Shown here: positions 25,196 to 36,029 of the stretch, in pieces
Layout: each line of letters begins with the position of its first letter
Position numbering within the stretch: position 1 is the first letter of the stretch
Assembly: GCA_030674155.1 (NCBI GenBank)
Contig: CM060319.1
Span: 4,798,096 to 4,838,095, forward strand
Reading direction: 5' to 3'
Source of the DNA: Stramonita haemastoma
Lineage: Eukaryota; Mollusca; Gastropoda; Neogastropoda; Muricidae
Length of the DNA stretch: 40,000 nucleotides
The notes under the pieces: model-generated
The model's database searches: none
Seen by the model: the letters and a program-made list of their open reading frames with translations, nothing else
What the model was told of the DNA's origin: nothing
Program-made: the position numbers and the translations under genes

Positions 25196-26189
25196 GACAA
25201 AATAAGAGGGATGCAGGCACAAATTCAAACGCATTGTCCAATATCTTAGCGGTCAATATTTTAATGGAAAGAAAAATCAGTTTTCAAAGCATTGTGGAAA
25301 ATAAACGATTTGAAACATTTTACATGACAAAAATGAGAGGGCGGGATATAAAATTATTGCAGCATAAAAAGTGCAAGCAATAACTCATTAACCGAAATCG
25401 TTAAGAATAAGACAAATGCTTCAAAATCTCGTACAAATTCACCACCAAAAACCTAAAATAAAATATTTCAAATGTTCCTGTTGAACCGTTCATGCCATTT
25501 CAGCAGCGAATGTTCTCCCTACTTTTCCGAGCCCTTTAGTGCTCAACACGTTCAATATCCGCTCATCACCTGTGTGTATTGTGGCGCAGGGGCCAAACAG
25601 ACTGGCGTCTTCCAGCCTCTTCTGTCGCTCTCCATGTCTCCTTCTGTCGCCTTTTCTCCCTGTCTCCCTCCCCGTAATGCCGTCTCCAAACCGCACCACT
25701 GCTTTCACAGATTGGTTTTCTCCCCGTTTGTTTTCGCAGATAATCCGATAAGGGAGACATTCCCAACAGAAGCAGTAAGGATAGTGGTAAAGGTTGAAAC
25801 GCTAACAAACATTGCTGGGCAAACACAAACACTTTCTGCAGTCAGATAGGACGTGGCGTGTTGACACACACAAAACATAGTCGTCTTTTTTTTCTCGTTG
25901 AAACACAGCCAGGCATGTATCCAGTATTGGCATTCTTTCACTGTTGAGAAAACAGTGGGGGAAAGAAGAGAATATGGAGAAATGTTGTGAAACGGATGTG
26001 GGTGGATCAGTTAAGGATTGTTTAGACATCTGGAAAGATAATGTTGTGTTGTTTGCTGTTGTTGTTGATGTGGTGGTGGTGGTGATAGTGGTAGTCGGTG
26101 TGTGTGTTGTCTGTGTATTTGCGTGTGTGCATGCATGTAATAAGTGTTTTTATTTCTTTCTGATTATCAGAGAGACTATGATAGAGACC

Positions 26190-26190
<1 letters not shown>
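25196..26190 (+). other. Unique non-coding DNA
   Basis: The 125-codon open frame at 25,472-25,849 is unrecognised and lacks codon or splice support. Nothing else was found. Confidence 0.45.
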
Positions 26191-26281
<91 letters not shown>

Positions 26282-26350
26282 TACATACATACATATATAT
26301 ATGTATATATATATGAATAAAATATATATTCATATATATAATTCATATAT

Positions 26351-26409
<59 letters not shown>

Positions 26410-26480
26410 GTTCTATGGTTCTATGGTTGTATGTATGGTTGTATGGTTGTATGTATGGTTGAATGTATGTATGGTTGTGT
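26191..26480 (+). repeat. (TA)n palindromic array plus TATGGTTG-like repeats
   Basis: About 40 TA units, then CA/CATA, then a palindrome centred on AATAAAATATATATT (26,310-26,345), a second (TA)n block (26,360-26,400), and TATGGTT(G/C) octamer-like repeats to 26,480. Confidence 0.94.
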
Positions 26481-26872
26481 CCGTATGTGCACACTATACT
26501 TGGTTAAAAGAAAAGAAAACAAACGCTAGCATCCATACACACATGTACACTGCTTAAACAACGACTCAGTGAATCACACACACAGCTGAAGATGACTGAC
26601 AGACAGACCAGATCATTTCTCACTCCATTATGGAATCAAAGGAAGATAGATATAAGGAAGGCCCACGTCACAAACCACATAGCGGTTCCTTTCTTCTTCA
26701 CTACCTAGTCAAGAGGACGCCAGCTTGGCTGGTTTCTTGTTTTTTGTTGTGGGTGTGCACAATGGTTCTCTGTACAGTGTGTCGGGGCTGATACAGCAGA
26801 TTAGGCTGGGATTCTCCACCCACCCATCGTCTGCAGTTCCTAGTTCTCATCCTCACAGAGGGGAGGAGGGAG

Positions 26873-26875
<3 letters not shown>

Positions 26876-26960
<85 letters not shown>

Positions 26961-26996
26961 GAGAGACAGAAGAGAGAGAGAGAAGAGAGAGAGAGA
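26876..26996 (+). repeat. (GA)n microsatellite, interrupted
   Basis: GA array with GGA, ACGA and AAGA interruptions. Confidence 0.95.
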
Positions 26997-27022
26997 GGCG
27001 AGTCTGCAGACAGACTTAGACA

Positions 27023-27270
27023 TCACAGACACACAGAGACACACAGACACACAGACACCAGACACACACCACACGCTCACACACACACACCACACACACA
27101 CACACTCTTCCTCTTCACACAACACACACACACACACACAACACACAACACACACACACACACACACACCACACACACACACACACACCACACACACACA
27201 GACACAGACAGACAAGTAGGTGGAAACACGCACACACACACGCACGCACGCACGCACACACACACACACC
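27023..27270 (+). repeat. CA/CAGA/GCAC-rich simple repeat
   Basis: Degenerate CA-based DNA ending in GCAC units and (CA)n. Confidence 0.93.
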
Positions 27271-27410
27271 TGTTTTTTTTGGGGGTTTTTAGAATGAAAA
27301 CATGACTATCATTTTCAAAAAGAGAGAAATGATGAGAAAAGGAGATTGAGAAGGACAGGGGAAAGAGAAAAAAGATCCAAAATTTTAGAAAAAAAAGTCA
27401 GAGGGAAGAA

Positions 27411-27518
27411 AGGGGGGGGGGGGGGGGCAAGATATGGACCAAGGTTATGTAGATTTTAAGTTGAGCGATGAGGGAGGGAGGGGTAAAAATATCACACACA
27501 CACCACGCACCACCACAC

Positions 27519-27594
<76 letters not shown>

Positions 27595-27600
27595 CAACAC
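27411..27600 (+). repeat. G-run and (CA)n array
   Basis: A G-run of about 16 (27,411-27,427), then CA arrays from 27,493 to 27,600, followed by CGCGCGCG near 27,612. Confidence 0.93.
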
Positions 27601-27879
27601 GCATTCCCGCCGCGCGCGCGTGCAGGCACACACACAGAAGCTGAGAAGAGAGTAGCAAATGTGTAATTACGTCATGGCTGGCGGAAAAGTTGGCTACAAG
27701 TACATAAGAAAAGCAGGGAGGGCATGTTGACTTTTTTGTACATACCCTGTTTACTATACTTTTCGTTTTTTTTCTGGCTGGCTTTTGGCATCGACAGTAA
27801 ATTGTTTGCACCGAGCATGCAACACCTTGCATGATATAACAACAACAGCAACAACATTGTCTCGTCCGTAATGTTCACT

Positions 27880-28360
27880 ACGTTGACAGTTTTAGAGGTG
27901 AGCTTTGGCAGAACAATGATAGCGTCAGTACTATCCAGTTGTCGTCATTCATCGCTCTGTTGACATCAAAATTGATAACTGAGCCGTACATCACTCATCC
28001 CACCAACAACAATCTTGTTGTCTTCCGTCTTGACTGTATTTGTTGACTACAATAATGCTAGGTAGTACATCATTTTTTTAATTTCATCAATGTACAGCAG
28101 TGCCCACGCTGTTGACCAGAATAGTTCTAAGCCATACAAGAACTTTCGATTATAACACGCGCCATGTTGTTGATCAGAATAGTTCTAAGCAGGACAGGAA
28201 ATTTTTGTTACAACAGTGCCCATGCTTTTGACCAGAATGATTCTAAGCCCTACAAGAATTTTCTATAACAAAAATACCCATACTGTTGACCAGAATAATA
28301 GTCGTACAATAGTAATGTGTCTCGATTTGTTAAACAGGCACCATGCTGTTACCACAAATG
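27880..28360 (+). repeat. 58-bp minisatellite, ageing at its edges
   Basis: GTTGACCAGAATAGTTCTAA-like units begin at 28,111, 28,169, 28,227 and 28,285, exactly 58 bp apart, with a partial unit at 28,348. Each carries CCATGCT upstream and CTACAAGAA-like DNA downstream. Weaker copies at about 27,886, 27,959 and 28,042 (spacings 69-83) suggest older units before the clean core. Confidence 0.87.
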
Positions 28361-28369
28361 CTGCAAGGA

Positions 28370-29340
28370 CCGCGGTCTTAAATCGGCCCTTTTTGATCCA
28401 TGTGTGAGAGCCATACATCCAGCCCCAACACACCACAACGATTGGGTTGTCGTTTGAGTTGAAAAGGACGGAGGGTGGCCTTAACTAAGTCGTGATTTTC
28501 TACAAGAAGTGGCAACAAAAGCATAAGGTAAAGAATAAAAAGTCGGATTTGTATTTATACAGGTGTGTTTTAACATTGTAGACAGCTGTGTCTAAAATGA
28601 CTTTTTGCCAACATGAGCATGATGGCAGGCGCTCTTATGTAATCGCACACTAATTCAAACCATTATCTGTCATTATGTTGAAAAAATGAGGTGTTTAGCT
28701 AAGGCGGGACAGAACATGTAAAGGAACCAGATGCGTACAGGTAAGCCAACATGAAAAATAGGATTTAGAAATTTCTCAGTTGGTTTATAGATTTTGACAG
28801 TATGTGGTTCTTTCAGACTTGAAAATAACATAAATACGTTTATAGACACTGTCCAGACATACAACGTTATGATGGGTTTTAATACAAAAAGCAGAGAAAT
28901 ATTAAGTTGAAAGTCCGTTTTAGTCAAGAGACAGAAAAATAATTTTAGAAAGCTTGTTATAGAGTAATCATGAGATTCTGTCTGTTAACTCATACACGTG
29001 TAGAATCTTTCACAGCACAAACGTGATTTAGTGTACCCGTGTTTTATACCAAACGACCCAAGCAGAAATTCTGGAAAAGGGTATGTTGTGGAAGAGGTCC
29101 CAATTATCGAGAATCCATCGATCTCTTCAGTCTGCCCGTCCCTTATTAGTCTGCCGTTCCTATGAGAAAAGCTCCAAACCAAGGTACAGGTACAAATCAT
29201 ACACACCTGTCAGGCTGCGAGCACTGCTGGGGTAAAATTATAAATAATCCTTACTTTTCAACCACTGATCTGAGGAGAGAAACCAGGAAGAAAAAAGAAA
29301 GAACAAAGGGAAAGAAAACCTGTGTGCGTTCTTCACTAGG
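28370..29340 (+). other. Unique AT-rich non-coding DNA
   Basis: No gene or repeat recognised. Short frames such as 28,673-28,927 on the minus strand have no support. Confidence 0.5.
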
Positions 29341-29342
29341 CG

Positions 29343-29344
<2 letters not shown>

Positions 29345-29422
<78 letters not shown>
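29345..29422 (+). repeat. (AC)n microsatellite
   Basis: About 39 uninterrupted AC units. Confidence 0.97.
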
Positions 29423-29424
<2 letters not shown>

Positions 29425-29664
29425 CCCTCATAGTATATCACGCAGGCTGTAAAAGGTGAGGGGTGACCCAGTAGCACGTGCATGACCCGTGAAACAAATT
29501 GCCGATCACCTCAGAGCTGTCTGTGTCTGCCTAGTTCTGCCTGCTGAAGGGAAGCAACCTGGCGGCACGGGTACACACAGCAACAAGTGCCGACTTTGGT
29601 GTTGCCGGGAAGCATCCAGGTGATCGCAGACCTACACCTGCACATTACAGGCCACACATACAAC

Positions 29665-29965
29665 TACAATTCCCGTTGGAGGGGATTACTCCCCTAGAGT
29701 TAACATCAGTGCTGACTCCACCCTCCTCAAAAGTCCTTCAGATGAGACTATAAACAGAGGCCCGTGTACGAATGCACGCAGAACATCTTGCGCACACGTT
29801 AAATCCTGTTCCTCTTTTCGTAAGAGTAGGCCATTGTGTGCTGGTGGGTGGGAGCAGATGACAAGATTTACAAAACTGCATACACACGGGGACGGGATGT
29901 AGAAAGCACATGAGTGCTTATTCCGTTATCCTCGATATAAAAGAATATAAAATAAATAAATAACA
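29665..29965 (+). mobile_element. SINE copy, plus strand, head decayed or absent
   Basis: Homology is clear from GAGGGGATTACTCCCCTAG (about 29,680) through GTTAACATCAGTGCTGACT, ACACGTTAAATCCTGTTC and AGCACATGAGTGCTTATTC to an (AATA)n tail. The preceding 15 bases (ACAATTCCCGTTGG) only faintly resemble the box B end of the head. A (GC)n(AC)n array follows the tail. Confidence 0.83.
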
Positions 29966-29969
29966 AGCG

Positions 29970-30050
<81 letters not shown>
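29966..30050 (+). repeat. (GC)n(AC)n tract after a SINE tail
   Basis: CGCGCGCGCG and then about 36 AC units start directly at the A-rich end of the 29,665 SINE. Strongly Z-DNA-prone. Confidence 0.95.
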
Positions 30051-30053
<3 letters not shown>

Positions 30054-30238
30054 CACAAGTAACGTGTGTTTCGCACTGCAAATAGACAAGGCAGTTTCAC
30101 CCGAGTAGTGTGATTCATGGTATTATGAGTGCATGAATCGACAAGCCAAAATCGTATTAAGAATTTTGTGTGTAAACATCATTCAAGCGATTGACCCTTC
30201 CAGACAAGTAAATGGGAAATGCCAAAATATATATAAGC

Positions 30239-30303
30239 AAATCCAGTTACCTAGCTCCTTTGTTTCCCCTCGCCAGTGAAGGTATATCGCAATAACTGGA
30301 TTT
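30239..30303 (+). repeat. 11-bp perfect inverted repeat
   Basis: AAATCCAGTTA (30,239-30,249) is matched by TAACTGGATTT (30,293-30,303) across a 43-base loop. It could be a small hairpin or the remains of a short inverted-repeat element. Confidence 0.55.
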
Positions 30304-30684
30304 GGCCAGAAAAGAACCCAGAGGCAAAAACCAGTCTAAGTGTAGTGTTTGTAGCGATAGTAGCTGTCAATTTTCTCGCGCCAAAGCCTGGGTGCAAAAC
30401 GATCTCTTTCTCCTAGCAATTTAAAGGTGTTGAAATGGGGACTAGCCCCAAAAGAGGAGGCGGACATAGACATTGAAAGGGGAGTCTTTTCAAAGCTTTT
30501 CATTTTCCATAGTCAATCCTGCAAAGGTGGGAGAGGATTTAAGCCTCTGAAAGGGTTTAGGGGCCACACATGTACCGTGCTGTGGGGTTCCACTGTGACA
30601 GAGCGTGTAGTCATATCAACACCGCTGTTATACTTCGTCCTATGGCTTGTTTTTTTGTATAATCTGTTTTCTGTAATTTGTGTT

Positions 30685-30710
30685 TGCGCGCGCGCGCGTG
30701 GTGTGGCGCG

Positions 30711-30759
<49 letters not shown>

Positions 30760-30822
30760 CAATAACTGAGGAAATGAATAAGTATAGGCATAAGTGTCAT
30801 TTTACAAATTCGGTCGACTTAA

Positions 30823-30892
<70 letters not shown>

Positions 30893-30910
30893 CACACACA
30901 CACACACACA
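30685..30910 (+). repeat. (GC)n-(GT)n and (AC)n pair
   Basis: CGCGCGCG and (GT)n (to 30,757) are followed about 68 bases later by (AC)n (30,825-30,910). The GT and AC blocks are complementary and could pair. Confidence 0.93.
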
Positions 30911-31028
30911 TTCACGCACACACATGCTTATGGGCTGAATATCTCCACCAATCTGATGAAAATGTTTATAACTACTTAATTTTAAGCAAATGTTAATTAT
31001 TCATCAGAGTGGCTCATCCTTTATAGCA

Positions 31029-31086
31029 GGGGACTGGATGTAAAAAAGCACACGAGTGCTTATCTATTATCCTCGAATAAAAGAAT
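31029..31086 (+). mobile_element. SINE 3' tail fragment
   Basis: GGGGACTGGATGTAAAA, GAGTGCTTAT and ATTATCCTCGA match the last 60 bp of the SINE. No body is present. A (GCCTT)n run follows immediately (31,088-31,111). Confidence 0.75.
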
Positions 31087-31569
31087 TTGCCATGCCTTGC
31101 CTTGCCTTGCCTTATATTAGACTTATCAACTTCCATTCGTTTGTTTTCCTGAATTGATTGATTGATTGTTAAATTGGATGACCTATTACTGAGCATTATG
31201 TGCCCTGAGGGGAATTCTTTGTGTCCTTTTGTTTCTGGTTTTTTTATATGGTTTTCTGAACTCTCGCTAGACTGATCGATTAGTTATGCCATAGTTTTTA
31301 AGGTTTAATTATTTGTTTTCCTGATTATATGTTAACAGATTGATTGGCTGATTAATTGACTGACGTACAGTTGACACACATGTACCTTTTTTTGTTAATG
31401 AAGGCGAAAATACCCCATGCAATGATATGGCTGAGTGGGTACGCTTTCCACCCAGGTCATACCGTAAAGCATTTGGATGGGAAGCACCCCGTGCCTAGCG
31501 GGCTGATAATGAAGAAATAAAGAGCAGAGGCGGTATCTGATCTGCCTCCTTCAGGCAGGGAAGGGTGCC

Positions 31570-31572
<3 letters not shown>

Positions 31573-31629
<57 letters not shown>

Positions 31630-31850
31630 GGGGGGGGGAAGAGAGAGACAGAGAGAGAGAGAAGACAGACAGACGAAGAGAGCGGAGAGATACAGAGACA
31701 GAGACAGTGACAGAGAAGACAGACAGAGAGAGACACAGAGAGACAGAGAGAGATACAGACAGACAGGAGAGAGAACAGAGAGAGAGAGACAGAGACGGAA
31801 AGTCAGAGAGAGACAGAGTCGAGAGAAGACAGACAGACAGCACAGAAGCG
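31573..31850 (+). repeat. (GA)n and CAGA-rich purine tract
   Basis: (GA)n to 31,625, G9, then GA/CAGA-rich DNA with few pyrimidines. Minus-strand Ser/Leu frames here are repeat translations. Confidence 0.93.
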
Positions 31851-32212
31851 AAGGGAGAAGGGATTATCAGTTAGCACCTGAGAGGCCGAAGCGCGCGCCG
31901 CCCTGATACCCAGGCGATGGGATGGATAGGCCTGGAGGAGGAGAGAATCGCTATAGGTTTTTCTTCGCCTCTTATAGCCCCCCCCCCCCCTTTAGTGCTC
32001 TCCCCTTGCGATTTCTCGACAGGTGGGCTATTTCAGCTAAGATCATGATTACCAACAAAAAATGAAAAAGAAAAAGAAAGAGAAAATGGCCAACGTTAAC
32101 AACATTTAGCAGAAAGAAAGACTGGGAAAATAATGATATAGAAAAAAAATTAAGAAAAGGAAAAATCTCCTTAACTGAACCTTTAAGAGAAAGAGAGATA
32201 AGGGCAAAAACA

Positions 32213-32215
<3 letters not shown>

Positions 32216-32254
<39 letters not shown>
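32216..32254 (+). repeat. (GA)n microsatellite
   Basis: About 19 GA units. The region before it (31,980-32,210) holds a C-run and AT-rich unique DNA. Confidence 0.94.
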
Positions 32255-32258
<4 letters not shown>

Positions 32259-32510
32259 TTATTTTTCAAGGGTTAAAGATAAGTATTCGACTGCTTTCTT
32301 CATCGGAGAGAAAGAGAGCACACATACCCCTTCCTCGTCTAAACGTTTGCTGCTTTCTCCTCTAGTTATAAACCAGCTCAGTAAAAGCTGTGCAGTTAAG
32401 ATCTGTAGGGTTTTATGTTCTGTTTGATTAGGACCTACCATGTACCAGTTTGACACGGTTCAGACCAGTGCAGTTGTGTTTGCTGCTGAGTGTTGAATAA
32501 ATTACATTGA

Positions 32511-32652
32511 TCTCTCTCTCTCTCCTCTCTCTCTTCTCTTCTTCTCTCTCGTCTCTCTCTCGTCTCGTGTGTTGTCTGTCTGTCTTGTCTCGTCTGTCTG
32601 TCTGTCCTCTTCTTCTGCTGTCTGTCTGTGTCTGTCTTGTCTGTCTGTCTGT

Positions 32653-32687
<35 letters not shown>

Positions 32688-32821
32688 TCTGTCTGTCTGT
32701 CTGTCTTCTGCTGTCTTCTGCTGTCTCTCTCTTCTCTTCTCTCTCCTCTCTCTCTCCTTCTCTCTCCCTTTTGTGTTGTGTGTGTGTGTGTGTGTGTTGT
32801 GTGTGTGTGTGTGTGTGTGTG

Positions 32822-32880
<59 letters not shown>
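32511..32880 (+). repeat. CT/CTGT-rich, (GT)n, (GA)n compound array
   Basis: About 260 bases of almost pure pyrimidine CT and CTGT repeats with frequent single-base slips, then GT units (32,778-32,823), then about 29 GA units. The slips explain the long overlapping frames in several registers. Confidence 0.95.
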
Positions 32881-32883
<3 letters not shown>

Positions 32884-33339
32884 CTCCCTCTTTCTGTCTA
32901 TCTGTCTCTGTCTCTTTCTCTCCGCGTGACACAGAGAGACAGACAGAGACAGAGACAGATTCAGAGACATACAGAGAATGGGTTTGCCTTCCATCTGAAT
33001 ATTACACAATACAAACACTTACACACTGTTCACAGCCACAAAGAAGATGTGGAAGAGGGATCTGTTCCATGCCATCAGCAGAGTCAGCTAGCCATGAGCA
33101 GTCTGTTATTGTGTTAACGTTACGTGACGAACAGCCAACAGGTGTACTGACTGACAACATCAGCCTGCTTTACCAGTGTGGGATCGTTAGGGCATTGCAT
33201 GCAGTGTAGTTTTCAGATAGGCAGCTTTTCCCCTGTTTGTTTGGTGGTTGTTTTTATTTCGACGGCCAAAAGGGGGTATTTATCTTACAACCTGAACCTG
33301 GTTCATTAAAGAGTAAAGGGTTCATGATCTGTCAGACCA

Positions 33340-33480
33340 GCTTATGTGCAGGTGTGTCTGTGTTTTCATCCTATTCGAGTGCTTATGCACGTTAAAGAGC
33401 CTGAAATTCCTGTCTTCCATGGACTGGTGGCAGAAACACGACGATACCCAGCATGGATTCTCAAATTCACCAGAACGCTA
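33340..33480 (+). repeat. Possible decayed SINE-like repeat
   Basis: GAGTGCTTATGCACGTTAAAG resembles short motifs of the main SINE family (GAGTGCTTAT and CACGTTAAAT), but in a different order and spacing. It may be a fragment of another dispersed family. No pol III boxes are visible. Confidence 0.25.
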
Positions 33481-33811
33481 GGCGACGGAGCTGGTCAAGT
33501 TTTCTTTGTGGCAGAGGGGATGTAGCGAGTGTGAAATATCAGCAGGCACGAGCATCTCGTTAGAAAAATGGGAACACATTTAGCTCTTTCTATGGAAACA
33601 CATTCAGCTCGTTATCTTTATATCTCAACAGCAATGAAGGTAAAAGCTGCACAAAATAAACCAGTAACGGTGGTTTAATGGGATCACTCCGCGGGTAATC
33701 TATTATTGGGGGAAGACAGCAGCAAAGGAAACTCGTAATTAAAGGAGTTTTTTGGCTTTTTTCGTTTTGTCCTTGACTGTTCAACAACCGCACGTGCGTA
33801 TGTGCTGGCTT

Positions 33812-34017
<206 letters not shown>

Positions 34018-34266
34018 GTTTCATTTCACAGTGTTTCTAGTTCCTTTTCAATTTAGTTCAACCTTTTCTTTTCATCTCCTTTTTCAGACTGATATGTTGT
34101 CAACATGTTTCATGTTCAGTTTTCTCTGTCTTGTTTCAGTCTGGAATGTGATGTCGACGTTAGTTAAGACTTCCTGTACTGGCGAGTCGTCGGTTGAGTT
34201 TACGTAGATTCTGGGGGATCAACGCGCACACTCGCTAGTGCGTGATGGGGTAGCGCCACATGCTAG

Positions 34267-34384
34267 GCTCGCGGGCTTCCACGGCGCCAGGGGGATGGGG
34301 CAGTGACCACTCCGTGTCCTTGGCCTTCGTCAACTTCGTGCTGGGCCTCCTCACCTTCAGTGTGCGCTACGCCTCTGTCTTCTG
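34267..34384 (+). CDS. Penultimate exon of a tincar-like multi-pass membrane protein
   Basis: This is a GC-rich exon encoding a polar stretch and then one long hydrophobic segment, SVSLAFVNFVLGLLTFSV, ending in VRYASVFW. An in-frame TAG at 34,251-34,253 limits how far upstream it can extend. The AG at 34,265-34,266 is the acceptor I favour, although its pyrimidine tract is poor. The ATG at 34,260 could instead start a short isoform. The 3' end is set by joining: cutting before GTCAGT at 34,385 leaves phase 2 and splices to 36,279 to read FWYTNKTL, one continuous membrane protein. A stronger-looking GTGAGT donor lies 4 bases downstream, but it puts the standard acceptor out of frame. The tincar assignment rests on my recollection of the family's layout (about eight membrane spans and a long tail), not on an alignment. 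The earlier spans would lie upstream, perhaps outside the window. Confidence 0.6.
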
Positions 34385-34422
34385 GTCAGTGAGTGATGAA
34401 AGATTGTTGAGGAGAGAGAGAT

Positions 34423-34689
34423 TATTTATTTATTTATTTATTCTTTTATATCGAGGATAACAGAATAAGCAATCATGTGCTTTTTTTCATCCGGTCCCCG
34501 TGTGTATGCAGTTTTTGTAAATATTGTCATCTGTTCCCACCGGCACACGATGGCCTACTCTTACGAAAAGCGGAACAGGATTTAACGTGTGCGCAAGATG
34601 TTCTGCGTGCGTTCGCACACGGGGCCTCGGTTTAAAGTCTCATCCGAAGGACTTTTGGGGAGAGTGGAGTCAGCACTGATGTTAACTCC

Positions 34690-34692
<3 letters not shown>
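34423..34692 (-). mobile_element. SINE copy in the tincar-like intron, minus strand, headless
   Basis: The copy begins with a (TTTA)n tail and carries a near-consensus body, almost identical to the copy at 14,431. It stops at AACTCCAGAGAG, the same internal site, and merges into a (GA)n array of about 80 bp. It lies about 40 bp downstream of the splice donor at 34,385, antisense to the host gene. Confidence 0.87.

Positions 34693-34771
<79 letters not shown>
34689..34771 (+). repeat. (GA)n microsatellite between two SINE pieces
   Basis: About 40 GA units growing from the AGAGA motif of the SINE at 34,423 and ending at a SINE tail fragment. Confidence 0.96.
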
Positions 34772-34773
<2 letters not shown>

Positions 34774-34774
34774 T

Positions 34775-34880
34775 TAAATCAAATCTAATCAAATCAACTC
34801 AAATTCTTTTATTTTGAGTATAATGAATAAACACCCATGTGCTTTTTTTAGAATTTTCTTTTTACATCCAGTGCCAAGAG
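34775..34880 (-). mobile_element. Diverged SINE tail fragment
   Basis: TTCTTTTATTTTGAGTATAA, CCCATGTGCTTTTTTT and ACATCCAGTGCC follow the order of the minus-strand SINE tail (TTCTTTTATATCGAGGATAA, TCATGTGCTTTTTT, CATCCGGTCCCC). It is separated from the copy at 34,423-34,692 only by (GA)n and has the same orientation. Confidence 0.6.
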
Positions 34881-34902
34881 AGAGACAGAGACAGAGAGCA
34901 GG

Positions 34903-35050
34903 GTGATAAATACCACGAAATACCCCCCCCCAGTGATAAATGCCACAAAAAGTCCCCCATGGTGATAAATTCCATGAAAAAGTCCCCCATGATGATAAAT
35001 TCCACGAGAAAGTTCCCATAGTGATAGCTACCACGAAAAAGTCTCCCATA
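34903..35050 (+). repeat. 29/30-bp minisatellite
   Basis: GTGATAAAT-like starts at 34,903, 34,933, 34,962, 34,992 and 35,021 head units of the form GTGATAAATTCCACGAAAAA plus GTCCCCCAT. Because spacing alternates between 30 and 29, no reading frame persists. Confidence 0.92.
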
Positions 35051-35253
35051 CTACAAGCCGAGGAGCAGATTGTAAAGTATCACAGTTATTACACCAAGTC
35101 ATCTCGCTCTTTTTCTGACATATTCGGCAGTGCCTGTTTGCTAACTAACTAGTTGCGTGCTTCTAAATACATTTCTTTGTTTCTTTGTGTGCCTTGGTAA
35201 GTGTCTACGTGTGTATGTAGATACTATGGAAGATAAACTGGGTAGAGCCGGGA

Positions 35254-35257
<4 letters not shown>

Positions 35258-35288
<31 letters not shown>

Positions 35289-35289
35289 G

Positions 35290-35321
<32 letters not shown>

Positions 35322-35325
35322 TGTG
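35258..35325 (+). repeat. (GT)n-(GCGT)n microsatellite
   Basis: GT units followed by about eight GCGT units; intronic. Confidence 0.95.
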
Positions 35326-35689
35326 GGCATGTATGTGTGCATGTGTGTATACTTGTGCGTACGCGTGGGTATTTCTGTATCACTGTGTATAGATGTTTTC
35401 GCTTGTGTGTGCATATAATGTAACATTCCGCAGATGGAAACCCGCAGATCGGCTTGATCCCATTCACCGTCTCGGCGTGTTTCCCCAGAGTGTGTCGCAG
35501 ACACAGATTGGCAGACAACAGCAATAAACTGTTGCCCCTAGTGGTCTGAGGGAGATATTGCCTTGTCAAATCCAGGACAGAGAGGCCATCATTCTTCCTC
35601 ATCCTCTTTGATCCAGTCGTGTCGGGACCTTTTTCTGTGTATATGTTGCCGTCTGTGCTCGATTGTGTTATATGTGTGTGTGTATTTAC

Positions 35690-35842
35690 CCCCCCCCCCC
35701 CCCCCCCCCTTCTACTTCTCTCTGTCTCTGTCTCTCTCAGTCTTTATGTCTCTCCTACCCTCCCCCCCATCTCTCTCTTGCTCACGGGGGTGTGTGTTGT
35801 GTGTGTGTGTGTGTGTGTGTGTTGTGTGTGTGTGTGTGTGTA
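35690..35842 (+). repeat. C-run and (GT)n arrays
   Basis: A run of about 20 C (35,690-35,709), pyrimidine-rich DNA, then GT arrays with TTG interruptions (35,791-35,842). Confidence 0.93.
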
Positions 35843-36029
35843 CCTGTATGCTTGTGTATGCCTTTGGGTGCATGCAAGAAAGAAAGCAACCTAAAAGTAA
35901 AAAAAAAATGGGATCGAATGATGAAATTCGTCTGCATGTTATATCAAACGTTTCAAGTTTGGAAAACATTCGGTAAAGAGGCATGCCAGGGAATGTATGT
36001 TTCTGAACATGTGATACTAATTACCTGGG

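Noticed and set aside
25472..25849. 125-codon plus-strand open frame
   Set aside because: No recognisable domain, codon bias or splice signals; overlapping frames on the other strand are equally long.
30427..30765. 112-codon plus-strand open frame
   Set aside because: The second half is repeat translation and the first half resembles nothing known.
31925..31990. Terminator-like hairpin (GCTATAGG...CTTATAGC) before a C-run
   Set aside because: A short imperfect stem in eukaryotic non-coding DNA; no transcript context.
32428..33209. Overlapping frames of up to 196 codons on both strands
   Set aside because: They arise from CT/CTGT, GT and GA arrays with few stops; no protein-like composition.
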